In this document: positions 29,593-38,752 of the stretch, one piece after another
Numbering within the stretch: the first letter of the stretch is position 1
Layout of the letters: the number at the start of each line of letters is the position of its first letter
NCBI GenBank assembly: GCA_001513105.1
Contig: LFSH01000070.1
Location: 48,410 to 112,409, forward strand
DNA: 64,000 nucleotides
DNA from: Clostridiales bacterium DTU070
GTDB taxonomy: Bacteria > Bacillota > Clostridia > DSM-8532
Direction of reading: 5' to 3'
Notes under the pieces: generated by a model
What the model saw: only the letters and a program-made list of their open reading frames with translations
Told to the model about the DNA's origin: nothing
Databases searched by the model: none
Made by a program: the position numbers and the translations under genes

Positions 29593-29611
29593 CCCGTGCA
29601 TTCCACACGGG
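29593..29611 (-). terminator. Terminator upstream of pfkA
   Basis: CCCGTG/CACGGG stem with a 7-base loop, followed on the minus strand by TTTTAATT. It separates the 64-residue gene (and dnaE) from pfkA. Confidence 0.65.
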
Positions 29612-29646
29612 CTCCAGAGATTAGCACAATACAAACCAGCACTTGC

Positions 29647-29841
29647 CTAAAATCCTTTTTCTATGATTATACTATGCGCCTCTTCCACTTCACCTTCAGG
29701 AACAGAGATTTCAAAATAATTGTCATTCTTCTCCTTCTGGCTTACCGGATTCACTTTTACCAAAATACCTTCGGTTTCAAGTGCCTCCTTCAGCTTCTCA
29801 GCAATCTCCTTATTTTGAGCCATATAGACAACTGTCCACAT
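29647..29841 (-). CDS. Small DUF2007-like protein
   Basis: 64 residues, starting MWTVVYMAQNKEIAEKL, with the alternating beta-alpha pattern of small ferredoxin-like folds and a negatively charged C-terminus. It resembles short DUF2007-type proteins; no catalytic residues are seen. GGGGGG before ATG at 29841. It sits 174 bases downstream of dnaE. Confidence 0.6.
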   Translation of the reverse strand: MWTVVYMAQNKEIAEKLKEALETEGILVKVNPVSQKEKNDNYFEISVPEGEVEEAHSIIIEKGF

Positions 29842-30015
29842 TCAATAGTCCCCCCTGACAATTCAGGTTCTTAGGTTCCTATGGGCATCAATATGCAGCA
29901 TGACTGTTTTTTTACAGTTGCAAAAACATCCCGATGCGAAAACCTGTTTGTTGATAAAATTATTCCTGTGATTACTATATATTATTTTCCTTTAAAACGC
30001 AAGTCGCAAACCCAT

Positions 30016-33000
30016 TTAGTAAACGGCAGTTTTCTCATGTTTTATGTTTTCCTTGCCAAGCAGATTTATGAGTTCATTAAGCAGTGTCATGTTGAAGGAA
30101 ACACGGTATTTCTTGTTTACAGAGCCTTTGTAGTACAAATATACAGGCTCGGTTCCTTCAAAGTATTTAAGAAGGGAACATATCGCAGAAATTATTTCCC
30201 GGCTTGTATTCTCAGGTATGCGAATCTTTAAACGGTTTATAAATTTCTGAAAATCCCTGTCGTTACGGATTGCGCGGCCGGCTTCAGAATACCCGGCACT
30301 GTTGCCTTCACCTGTTTCAATGCTGTTATGACCGTCATTTACAGCAACCGGTTCGTAAGACATTCCCGGTTCACCTGCAAAAGTACTGTTTGAACTGTTG
30401 TTATACGGACTGTTTCCGTTGTTATTGGAATCAGCGGGAAAATTCTGCCCCTTGGCTATCGGTTTTACTGTATCAACAAGAATCTTGGGCTGTTCATCTT
30501 CCCTGACGCTTAGTTTCCCTTCTATCCACACGGGCAGCTCGGGTTTTATCAGTTCACCGTACTTCTCAAGGACGCTCGGAAAAACAATAACCTCCATCTG
30601 CCCTGTAAGATCCTCAACGGTCACAAAAGCCATCAGCTGATTGCTTTTCGTAGTGATGGTCTTTATATCGTTAATGATGCCAGCTATCCGCGCAAAAGTA
30701 CCGTCGGAGAACCTGCTGCCGATGTGTCCCGCATCCTGCTCTTCCACAAACAGGTCTGAAGAATACAGCGTAACATGTTTCCTTATTTCCTCTTCAAACT
30801 CGCTTAACGGGTGTCCCGATACATACAAACCCAGGACGTCCTTTTCCATTGCAAGCAGCAGCCTGAAATCATACTCTTCCATATCGGGATACGGGATATC
30901 ATGGGCCACCTTTGAAACGGCATCCGATGCAATCTCAAACAGGGACATCTGCCCCTCTATTCTGCGCTTTTTTTCATTCGCAATATTATCAATGATTTTT
31001 TCATACGAGTTCATAAGCCTTGAACGGTATATTCCGAAAGAATCAAAGGCTCCGGCTTTAATAAGGCTTTCAATACATCTTTTGTTCAGGTCCCTGCTGT
31101 CAACCCTCTCGCACAGGTCCGGAAAACTCATGAATGGGCCGTTTTTGTTCCGTTCTGCTATAATATGCCTTACAATACTGCTTCCCACATTCTTTACCGC
31201 CGCAAGACCGAACCGGATTTTTCCGCCGCTTACAGTGAAACGCTCACCGCTTTCATTTATATCCGGCGGTAGTACCTGGATCCCCATCCTCCTGCATTCC
31301 ATAACATACTGGGATATTTTGTTCGGTGAGCCTAAAAAGCTGTTCAGAAGCGCAGCCATGAATTCAACGGGATAATAATGCTTCAGATAAGCGGTCTGGG
31401 CCGCTATAACAGCATAACCCGCAGCATGGGACTTGTTAAAGGCATAGCTTGCAAAGTCCATCATTTCATCAAATATCTCGTTGGCAGTTTTTTCATCAAC
31501 ACCATTGCGTATTGCACCCGGAATTACCACGTTTCCTTCCGCATCGGTTTCGCCGTATACAAATTTCTGGCGCTCTTCCTCCATTATTTCCTTTTTCTTT
31601 TTAGCCATTGCCCGGCGGACCAAATCGGCCCTGCCAAGGGAGTATCCGGCCAGTCTTCTTACAATCTGCATTACCTGTTCCTGGTAAACCATACAGCCGT
31701 AAGTTACATTAAGTATCGGCTCAAGCAGCGGGTGGGCATACCTGATATTTTCAGGATTCTTCTTGTTCCTGATATACCTCGGGATCTGATCCATCGGTCC
31801 CGGTCGGTATAGAGAGATACCTGCTATAATATCCTCTATGCATGAAGGCTTCAGTTCGGTCATGAACTGTGTCATTCCCGAGCTTTCGAGCTGGAATATG
31901 CCAAGGGTTTCACCCTTGCTGATAAGCTGGTATATTCCGGGATCGTTCATATCAATATTGCCAATATCTATTTTTACGCCATGGTTTTCCTCAGCCATCT
32001 TTACAGTGTCCCTGATTACGGTAAGGGTTCTGAGACCTAAAAAATCCATCTTCAGAAGCCCAAGTTCCTCAAGGGTGCCCATCGGAAACTGCGTGCATAT
32101 ATTTCCTTCGCTCTGGTGCAGTGGTACATACTCCGTAACAGGCTCGCTTGAAATAACAACACCGGCGGCATGAGTTGAAGCATGCCTCGGCATTCCTTCA
32201 AGAAGCATTGCGGTACTGATTAGCTCGTGGATACGCGGATCGTTTTCGTAAGCATTTCTGAGCTCGCCGTTCAGTTCCAGCGCCTTCTCAATACTCATTC
32301 CCAGCTGCATCGGAATCATTTTAGCAACTTTGTCCACTTCTGCGTACGGGATTGCAAGGACACGCCCGACATCCCTTATCACGGCGCGTGCCGCCATTGT
32401 TCCGAATGTAATAATCTGGGCAACCCTGTCCTTGCCGTATTTGTTAACGACATAGTCAATAACTTCTCCGCGGCGTTCAAAGCAGAAATCAATATCAATA
32501 TCGGGCATGCTGATACGTTCGGGATTCAGAAAACGCTCAAAAATGAGATTGTAACGTATCGGATCGACATTCGTAATGTCAAGGCAGTATGAAACCATGC
32601 TTCCTGCCGCCGAACCCCTTCCGGGCCCGACCATTATATGGTTTTCCTTTGCAAAACGTATGAAATCCCACACTATCAGGAAGTAATCAACATAGCCCAT
32701 GTTCCTGATTATTGAAAGCTCGTAGTTCAGACGTTCCAAAAGTTTCTGCCTGTCAGTCCTGTTTCCGTATTTTCTTTCAAACCCTTTAAGGCACTGTTTC
32801 TGAAGGAATTCAAAAGCGTCCCCGCTGCCGGGAACATCGAATTTCGGCAGGTGAAGCTTGCCGAATTCAAGCTCGACATTGCACATTTCCGCTATCCTGA
32901 CCGTGTTGGATATGGCTTCGGGACAGTAATGAAACTGCTGCTGCATTACCTCCGGCGGCTTCAGGTACAGTTCATCGCTTTCAAACTGCATGTGGTCTTC

Positions 33001-33696
33001 ATCTTCAATGGTTTTTGCTGTTTGAATGCACATTAGGATTTCCTGCGCTCTTGCATCCTCTTTTCTCAAATAGTGGACATCATTGGTTGCAACCAGTGGA
33101 ATTCCCGTTTCCCTGGACAGTTTCATAAGTCCCTGGTTTACAAGTTTCTGCTCCTCTATCCCGTTATGCTGAAGCTCAAGGTAGAAATTGCCCCTGCCGA
33201 ATATATTGTCAAACCGGAGAGCCAATTCCTTTGCCTTTTCATAGTTGTTTCCCAGCAAAGCGGCGGGAATGTCTCCTGCAAGGCATGCACTCAAGCCTAT
33301 AAGCCCTTCATGGTATTGGGCCAGCAGTTCCATGTCTATTCTCGGCTTGTAGTAGAAACCTTCGGTGAAAGCCGCTGAGACCATTTTCATAAGGTTCCTG
33401 TAGCCCCTGTTATCCTTTACAAGCAGCACCAGGTGCCCCTGCTCGGAATCCAGATGCGCGTCCTTGTCAAACCTTGTACGGGCGGCAGTGTAAACCTCGC
33501 AGCCTATGATTGGTTTTATGCCCTCTTTTCTGCATGCCTTGTAGAAGTCTATCACCCCGTACATGGCCCCGTGATCGGTTATGGCAATGCTGTCCATTCC
33601 CAGTTCCTTAACCCTCTTTACAAGAGGCCCAATCCTGTTTGCACCGTCAAGAAGACTGTATTCAGTATGGACATGCAAATGAACAAAAGAACCCAT
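30016..33696 (-). CDS. dnaE: DNA polymerase III alpha subunit DnaE
   Basis: 1226 residues. The N-terminal PHP domain begins HLHVHTEYSLLDGANR. The catalytic palm has PDIDIDFCFERR near residue 400. Tandem HhH and an OB fold (IAGIINDIKTITTKSNQLMA) follow, then a low-complexity Asn/Ser linker (about residues 1090-1110) and a C-terminal tail. It is a replicative C-family polymerase; in Firmicutes it extends primers alongside PolC. ATG at 33696. ytrH/ytrI lie nearby, as they do beside dnaE in Bacillus. Confidence 0.97.
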   Translation of the reverse strand: MGSFVHLHVHTEYSLLDGANRIGPLVKRVKELGMDSIAITDHGAMYGVIDFYKACRKEGIKPIIGCEVYTAARTRFDKDAHLDSEQGHLVLLVKDNRGYRNLMKMVSAAFTEGFYYKPRIDMELLAQYHEGLIGLSACLAGDIPAALLGNNYEKAKELALRFDNIFGRGNFYLELQHNGIEEQKLVNQGLMKLSRETGIPLVATNDVHYLRKEDARAQEILMCIQTAKTIEDEDHMQFESDELYLKPPEVMQQQFHYCPEAISNTVRIAEMCNVELEFGKLHLPKFDVPGSGDAFEFLQKQCLKGFERKYGNRTDRQKLLERLNYELSIIRNMGYVDYFLIVWDFIRFAKENHIMVGPGRGSAAGSMVSYCLDITNVDPIRYNLIFERFLNPERISMPDIDIDFCFERRGEVIDYVVNKYGKDRVAQIITFGTMAARAVIRDVGRVLAIPYAEVDKVAKMIPMQLGMSIEKALELNGELRNAYENDPRIHELISTAMLLEGMPRHASTHAAGVVISSEPVTEYVPLHQSEGNICTQFPMGTLEELGLLKMDFLGLRTLTVIRDTVKMAEENHGVKIDIGNIDMNDPGIYQLISKGETLGIFQLESSGMTQFMTELKPSCIEDIIAGISLYRPGPMDQIPRYIRNKKNPENIRYAHPLLEPILNVTYGCMVYQEQVMQIVRRLAGYSLGRADLVRRAMAKKKKEIMEEERQKFVYGETDAEGNVVIPGAIRNGVDEKTANEIFDEMMDFASYAFNKSHAAGYAVIAAQTAYLKHYYPVEFMAALLNSFLGSPNKISQYVMECRRMGIQVLPPDINESGERFTVSGGKIRFGLAAVKNVGSSIVRHIIAERNKNGPFMSFPDLCERVDSRDLNKRCIESLIKAGAFDSFGIYRSRLMNSYEKIIDNIANEKKRRIEGQMSLFEIASDAVSKVAHDIPYPDMEEYDFRLLLAMEKDVLGLYVSGHPLSEFEEEIRKHVTLYSSDLFVEEQDAGHIGSRFSDGTFARIAGIINDIKTITTKSNQLMAFVTVEDLTGQMEVIVFPSVLEKYGELIKPELPVWIEGKLSVREDEQPKILVDTVKPIAKGQNFPADSNNNGNSPYNNSSNSTFAGEPGMSYEPVAVNDGHNSIETGEGNSAGYSEAGRAIRNDRDFQKFINRLKIRIPENTSREIISAICSLLKYFEGTEPVYLYYKGSVNKKYRVSFNMTLLNELINLLGKENIKHEKTAVY

Positions 33697-33915
33697 ATCA
33701 TTCTCCGTTCTTTAAATGTTTCCTTCTGTCTGTTTACCTTTTGTATTTCCTTTTGCCCGGTTATTCCTGCAAACTGATTACCCTAATATGAATTCCCATT
33801 ATAAATATTACAGTAACAGGAAAATTTGTTCAAGCAATTACAGGGCACCGCTAATGTCAGATTATTCGGGCCTTGTCCGCATTATGTCATCACAATGTCG
33901 TTACATCGTTACATC

Positions 33916-34713
33916 TTAACCAAGGTTTACCCTGGTCCCGCCCTTTACTTCCACTATTTCTCCTCCGACGCTTAACCATACCGAATGAGCCAGGGGATTT
34001 TCAACAAACTTAAATGAAGCCGAAAACCTCAGTAATTCATAACTTTTCAGATAGTCCACGATTTCGATGTTCGTGGCGTACCAAATATCATCCCTGTTTC
34101 CTGTCATCCTGCAGAAGTTCTCGATAAGGTCCCAGTTATTGTCATTGTCAAACTCATAGCTGTGGCCCCATACATACATCAGGTACAAATACTGTTTTTT
34201 GTGAAGGTTGATAAACTTTTCACCAAGCTCCATAAGACGCCGGTTATGATGGCATGTGGCCTTCCAGCGGAAGAAATCTTCAGGCAGGCCAAAATCCCCT
34301 GTTTCTTCAACGGTACGGGCGTACTCATACCCGAGCCCCGGCAGGAGCTCCCTGATTTGCCTGTTATGGGAGCCGTTCGGATAGGACAAACCCCGTACCG
34401 GGTAACCAACGATATTTTCAAGATTCACGCGGTCATTGTACAGTTCCTGGACTACCTGCTCTTTCGGACATCTTGCTATCGTCGGATGGGTACAGGTATG
34501 CGCCGATACTTCATGCCCCTCATACAGCTCTTTAATTTCTTCTGCCGGTATGCGTTCGGGCTGGCCCAGCAAACCCGAATTTATGTGGAATGTTCCTTTT
34601 ATTCCATACCTGTTAAAAATGCTTACCAGTCTCCTGTCCTGGATTTTACCGTCATCGTAGCTCATTGTCAGAGCCTTGTGTTTTCCACCCGGGAAACATA
34701 AGTAAATCTGCAC
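33916..34713 (-). CDS. Polysaccharide deacetylase (NodB), cytoplasmic-type
   Basis: About 265 residues. NodB motifs are LTMSYDDGKIQD (Asp pair) and HEVSAHTCTHPTI (His pair), followed by RGLSYPNGSHNRQI. No signal peptide or membrane segment is seen, unlike the lipoprotein at 24631. GTG at 34713 has GGGAAG 8 bases upstream and is preferred to GTG at 34722. The substrate is unknown. Confidence 0.8.
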   Translation of the reverse strand: MQIYLCFPGGKHKALTMSYDDGKIQDRRLVSIFNRYGIKGTFHINSGLLGQPERIPAEEIKELYEGHEVSAHTCTHPTIARCPKEQVVQELYNDRVNLENIVGYPVRGLSYPNGSHNRQIRELLPGLGYEYARTVEETGDFGLPEDFFRWKATCHHNRRLMELGEKFINLHKKQYLYLMYVWGHSYEFDNDNNWDLIENFCRMTGNRDDIWYATNIEIVDYLKSYELLRFSASFKFVENPLAHSVWLSVGGEIVEVKGGTRVNLG

Positions 34714-34770
34714 AGAAATCACTTCCCTGTTTTCAGTATTGTAAATAAAAAATTAACCGGCGTAATGCGG

Positions 34771-35349
34771 TTATATACCTTGTGTCCCTGGCATTATAAC
34801 CCTTTTTTCGGTAATTACCGCCATCACATTCCTGTCATGGGCTTCAGCAGGCAGTTCATCAACTACCTGGAATTCAAAGGCAATACCTATGGTTTTGCAC
34901 GTGTCGGGCAGCTGTGCCAGGTACTTGTCGTAATATCCGCCGCCATATCCTATCCGGAACCCGTTAAGGTCAAAGACAAGACCCGGCACTATCACCAGGT
35001 CTGTTTCTTTTTCACTGACAGGCCGTAAATGCGGTTTTGGTTCCAATATACCAAAGAAACCCGTTTGAAGATCATTTTCAGGATTGCTAATCGGAACAGC
35101 CTCCATTTTGACGCGCGGTATCACCCTTGGAACACAGACCCTTTTACCTGTTCTTATGGCTTTTTCAATGATATCGTTTGTTCTTACCTCGTTTCCGGCG
35201 GATACATAAACAAAAACAGTTTTACTCCGCTCAAACCATGGATGATTGCACACCTTGTCCTGGATAATGCCGCTGAGCAGAATAACACTGTCGGTATCAA
35301 TTGAATCACGTATTTCCCTTGCTTTCTGCCTGAGTTCCTTCTTAGTCAT
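34771..35349 (-). CDS. 5-formyltetrahydrofolate cyclo-ligase
   Basis: 192 residues. It has the family signature GFRIGYGGGYYDKYLA and the N-terminal basic ATP-binding region (KKELRQKAREIRD). It converts 5-formyl-THF to methenyl-THF. ATG at 35349. Confidence 0.92.
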   Translation of the reverse strand: MTKKELRQKAREIRDSIDTDSVILLSGIIQDKVCNHPWFERSKTVFVYVSAGNEVRTNDIIEKAIRTGKRVCVPRVIPRVKMEAVPISNPENDLQTGFFGILEPKPHLRPVSEKETDLVIVPGLVFDLNGFRIGYGGGYYDKYLAQLPDTCKTIGIAFEFQVVDELPAEAHDRNVMAVITEKRVIMPGTQGI

Positions 35350-35415
35350 TTGTCACAACCCGATAATAATTATAATAGTTTCCTCGAGGATGCATAATAA
35401 ACATCCGTTTGTCAT

Positions 35416-35754
35416 TTACTGCTTGGCCCCGCAATGAGGACAATACGCAGTGTCCTTGCTGACTTCTTTTCCGCATGAATGACACTTTTTTACGTTTTTC
35501 AGCTCAAGGATTTTCTGCTGCAGTTCTGCTATCCTGTTTTCATGTTCGGCAATAACCGAGCATTTTTCACCAAAGCCGATATCATTTCCTGCCTTGTATT
35601 CTTCGTACACAGCCTTACCTATCTCTGAAAATATCCTGTTGATCTTGTCCCTTTCCTGGGCAACACTCATATTAAGCCTGGTAATTTCCATCATGTTGCC
35701 TGTTTTTTGCGCAACATTCCTGGCAGCACTCTTCAAATCATCCAAAAATGCCAT
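35416..35754 (-). CDS. Coiled-coil protein with C-terminal zinc ribbon
   Basis: 112 residues. A predicted coiled coil (about 15-90, for example HENRIAELQQKILELKNV) is followed by a four-Cys ribbon CHSCGKEVSKDTAYCPHCG at the end. No enzyme motif is seen. GGAGG before ATG at 35754. Function unknown. Confidence 0.7.
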   Translation of the reverse strand: MAFLDDLKSAARNVAQKTGNMMEITRLNMSVAQERDKINRIFSEIGKAVYEEYKAGNDIGFGEKCSVIAEHENRIAELQQKILELKNVKKCHSCGKEVSKDTAYCPHCGAKQ

Positions 35755-35849
35755 TTATGATCCACCTCCGAAATTCAAAATAAGCGGTTAATTATAGGAT
35801 ATAATTATTCAGTTTCAAAATCAAGTTTTCGCAAGTTTTTTCAGATCCG

Positions 35850-36305
35850 TTAATCCAGGGATAATTCCCTTGCTGATATATATAAACTGAGAGTCGATGA
35901 CAGGATCACCCGGTTGACAGTCAGCTGATACTGATACTTTTCTGTTACAAAGATTCTTTTATCCACAACCCTCACCACCAGTTCCAGGTCTATTTCGCTT
36001 ATTTTTTTCCCAAAAAGAACATCATATTTCTGTTTTACTGCCTGTTCAAGGACCATTTTTTCAATTTCGTCCTCTATATCTATCTGGACTGTAATACCTT
36101 TTAGCGTAATTTCCTTTTCAGGCCGGGACTGTTCAAGTTTCTCCAGTTTAACCCTGTAGTCTTCGACCATGCCTTCAAGATACTTGTTTCGTTCGTACAG
36201 GTTGTCTATCCTGATTGCCATCAGAAGATTCCACAGTATTATCCCGGTTATCAGCCCTGAAACCAAGCCTGTAAAAAATACCGGCAAAAAGCCTTTTCTA
36301 ATCAT
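35850..36305 (-). CDS. YtrI-like sporulation membrane protein
   Basis: About 151 residues from ATG at 36305. One N-terminal membrane helix (VFFTGLVSGLITGIILWNLL) is followed by a coiled coil and a beta-rich tail. It overlaps the ytrH stop by ATGA. Position directly behind a YtrH homologue and near dnaE matches the Bacillus ytrH-ytrI pair, which is needed for efficient sporulation. The upstream in-frame extension to 36386 lies inside ytrH and is rejected. Confidence 0.65.
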   Translation of the reverse strand: MIRKGFLPVFFTGLVSGLITGIILWNLLMAIRIDNLYERNKYLEGMVEDYRVKLEKLEQSRPEKEITLKGITVQIDIEDEIEKMVLEQAVKQKYDVLFGKKISEIDLELVVRVVDKRIFVTEKYQYQLTVNRVILSSTLSLYISARELSLD

Positions 36306-36634
36306 GGCATCCTGTTTCCCGCGAAAGCAATCAGTTTTATAACGTAAGCGCCAATGTTTGCCCCTATCATTGCGGCAATTATGCACGCAACCTCACGGAT
36401 CATATGTCTTATTTGTCCGTGGAGAATTCCCTTTTCAAACATTTCAAGGGAATCGAATGAACCCCCGAGGGCAATGGCAATTGCCCACACCTTTACAAAG
36501 TAAGACATATCATTCATTGCTTTCAAAGGCGGCCTGTCATTTATAACTGCTGCTATGCCGGAAAAACACCCGGCTCCGAATACAACTCCGAATGCAACTA
36601 AAAAATGGTTTACGAGGCTGCTCCAGAATGACAT
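36302..36634 (-). CDS. ytrH: YtrH family sporulation protein
   Basis: 110 residues with three hydrophobic helices. FLVAFGVVFGAGCFSGIAAV, KVWAIAIALGGSFDSLEMF and ACIIAAMIGANIGAYVIKL match YtrH. It is expected in the mother-cell membrane during sporulation. The ATG at 36634 is preceded by AGGGG inside a terminator-like hairpin, which may limit its translation. YtrI follows with a 4-base overlap. Confidence 0.8.
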   Translation of the reverse strand: MSFWSSLVNHFLVAFGVVFGAGCFSGIAAVINDRPPLKAMNDMSYFVKVWAIAIALGGSFDSLEMFEKGILHGQIRHMIREVACIIAAMIGANIGAYVIKLIAFAGNRMP

Positions 36635-36675
36635 AAAAAAACCCCTGCTTTTTTACTAATTATATGCCTGCAGGG
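36635..36675 (-). promoter_or_regulatory. Terminator-like hairpin holding the ytrH ribosome site
   Basis: On the minus strand CCCTGC (36675-36670) pairs with GCAGGG (36648-36643), then a run of seven T leads directly to the ytrH ATG. It is shaped like a terminator for the upstream U32 gene, and the right arm is the ytrH Shine-Dalgarno site. Pairing would hide that site. Confidence 0.55.
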
Positions 36676-36772
36676 ATACATTAATGACTTGAATCAACCG
36701 GGTTTGCTCAATCAAAAAAACGAACTGTCCTGCATACCGGTTCATCTGTTTCAGAAGAGCGCCCCGGCATAT

Positions 36773-37990
36773 TCAGATCTTTTTTCTGAGTATCGAATAA
36801 GGTATTACCGGTTCGGGAACTTTCAGCGTGTACTTCATCTGCGGGTGAGGAGTACTTTCAATCCTGTTTCCGTCAATGTCCCGCATATCGGATATAATCA
36901 TTCTGATGTCCCGGCCTTCGGGCTGCACTATTTCAATTTCCTCGCCCGAGAAAACCCTGTTTCTCTGCTCTATCAACGCTGTCTTATCCGTTTCATTGTA
37001 TGAAAGCACAATACCGACAAATTCATGGCTCTGAATATAACTGCTTGTTCCGTAGTTCTGGCTGTCTGCTCCCGGCTTGTTAAAGAAGAAACCCGTTGTA
37101 AAACTCCTGTGGCTTACCTTGGAGACCTCGTCAAGCCATTCCTGTCTGAATACATAGTTCCCCGGGTCATTCATATAGGCATCCAATGCCCGGCGATAGG
37201 CACGAACAACAGTTGAAACATAAAACGAGCTTTTCATCCTGCCTTCAATTTTAAAACTTGTAACACCGGCTTTAACAAGCTCGGGTATATATTCAAGCAT
37301 GCACAGGTCCTTTGAATTCAGTATGAATGTTCCCCGTTCATCCTCTATGATCGGATAATATTCACCAGGCCTTTTCTCTTCCACCAGGTAGTATTTCCAG
37401 CGGCACGACTGGGCACAGTCACCCCTGTTTGCGTCTCTTCCGCACATAAAGCTGCTTAAAAGGCATCTGCCTGAATAGGAAATACACATGGCCCCATGAA
37501 CAAAGGCCTCTATTTCGATATCGGGAACCTGTTGATGTATAAACGAAAGCTCCTGCAAGGACAGCTCCCTTGCCGCAATTATCCTTGACGCGCCAAGTTT
37601 TTTATATAACATTGCGCTTTTATAATTTGTAACATTGGCCTGGGTGCTTATATGAACGGGTATGGAGGGATTGACTTCCCTTACCGCCGACAAAACGCCC
37701 AAATCCGAAACAATAACGGCATCTGCACCAAGGTCCGAAACCAGGGCTATATAGTCTTCCATACCTTCAAAATCTTCATTATGAGGTATGATATTCATTG
37801 TGACATAAACCTTCCTGTTTCTCTCATGGGCAAATTTAATGCCTTCCTTCATTTCCTCAAGGGTAAAATTTCCCGCCCCGGCCCTGAGGCCAAACCTTGG
37901 CCCGGCAAGGTAAACCGCGTCTGCTCCGTATATAATGGCCATTTTCAGTTTCTCGGGATTACCCGCTGGGGCAAGAAGCTCTATTTTCAC
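36773..37990 (-). CDS. U32 family peptidase-like protein (RlhA/YegQ group)
   Basis: 405 residues. N-terminal ELLAPAGNPEKLKMAI and the Cys cluster CISYSGRC, FMCGRDANRGDCAQSCRW (four cysteines for an Fe-S cluster) define the U32 group. Characterised members act in RNA hydroxylation or ubiquinone synthesis rather than as proteases. GTG at 37990 with AAAGGAG upstream. It follows the O-methyltransferase and mltG, a common Clostridia order. Confidence 0.85.
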   Translation of the reverse strand: MKIELLAPAGNPEKLKMAIIYGADAVYLAGPRFGLRAGAGNFTLEEMKEGIKFAHERNRKVYVTMNIIPHNEDFEGMEDYIALVSDLGADAVIVSDLGVLSAVREVNPSIPVHISTQANVTNYKSAMLYKKLGASRIIAARELSLQELSFIHQQVPDIEIEAFVHGAMCISYSGRCLLSSFMCGRDANRGDCAQSCRWKYYLVEEKRPGEYYPIIEDERGTFILNSKDLCMLEYIPELVKAGVTSFKIEGRMKSSFYVSTVVRAYRRALDAYMNDPGNYVFRQEWLDEVSKVSHRSFTTGFFFNKPGADSQNYGTSSYIQSHEFVGIVLSYNETDKTALIEQRNRVFSGEEIEIVQPEGRDIRMIISDMRDIDGNRIESTPHPQMKYTLKVPEPVIPYSILRKKI

Positions 37991-38045
37991 AAAATCTCTC
38001 CTTTTATCGGTTGAGCAGCCTGTATGTAATCAGATTCACATGAAC

Positions 38046-38711
38046 TCAGCTCTCATTACTGCCCGTTCTGACACTTACCGTAATTCCGTCGCCTATGGGT
38101 ATTATACTTGTAGTAAGCTCATTGTTCCTGCATAACAGATTAATATATTCCTTCAGCCTGACTATAATTGTCCGGTGCTTGTGTTCAATAAAACCGTCTT
38201 TCGCAACCATACCCCTGTACAGGACATTATCGGTAACAAAAATTCCTTCGGGTTTAAGAAGCCTGAGGCAATGGGGCAGCATCTCAATATACCTGCCTTT
38301 TGCAGCATCGAGAAAAATAAAATCGTACGGAGTGCCGAGACATTCCAGAACCTCGGCCGCATCACCGTGCAATACCCTGATTTTATTTTCGAGGCCTGCT
38401 CTTTTTATATATCCTGCAGCCTTTTCGATCATGTCTTCGTCTATTTCAACAGTATCAATCACACCGTTTTCGTCCATGGTTCGGGCAAGTATTATCGATG
38501 AATAGCCGATCGCCGTTCCGATTTCAAGTACTCTTTTTGGTTTTGAAACAGTACAGAGCATTTTCAGAAACTGTGCAGATTCGGGCTGTATAATGGGAAT
38601 ATAGGCTTTCCGGGCATACTTTTCCATTTCCTCAAGCAGGGGATCGGACTGTTTCAGTACATCAGCCAGAAAGCTGTTAATATGAGGGTAGGTAATTTCA
38701 TTTTCCAACAA
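38046..38711 (-). CDS. O-methyltransferase (YrrM-like)
   Basis: 221 residues, class I SAM methyltransferase of the catechol O-methyltransferase type. VLEIGTAIGYSSIILA is motif I, YDFIFLDAAKGRY carries the metal-binding Asp, and VTDNVLYRGMV follows. TTG at 38711 is the likely start, with GGAG upstream. In related bacteria this gene lies next to mltG and a U32 gene, as here. Substrate unknown. Confidence 0.85.
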   Translation of the reverse strand: MLENEITYPHINSFLADVLKQSDPLLEEMEKYARKAYIPIIQPESAQFLKMLCTVSKPKRVLEIGTAIGYSSIILARTMDENGVIDTVEIDEDMIEKAAGYIKRAGLENKIRVLHGDAAEVLECLGTPYDFIFLDAAKGRYIEMLPHCLRLLKPEGIFVTDNVLYRGMVAKDGFIEHKHRTIIVRLKEYINLLCRNNELTTSIIPIGDGITVSVRTGSNES

Positions 38712-38752
38712 AAATCCACTCCCAAGGCTGTATATATGGCTATATTTCAGCT

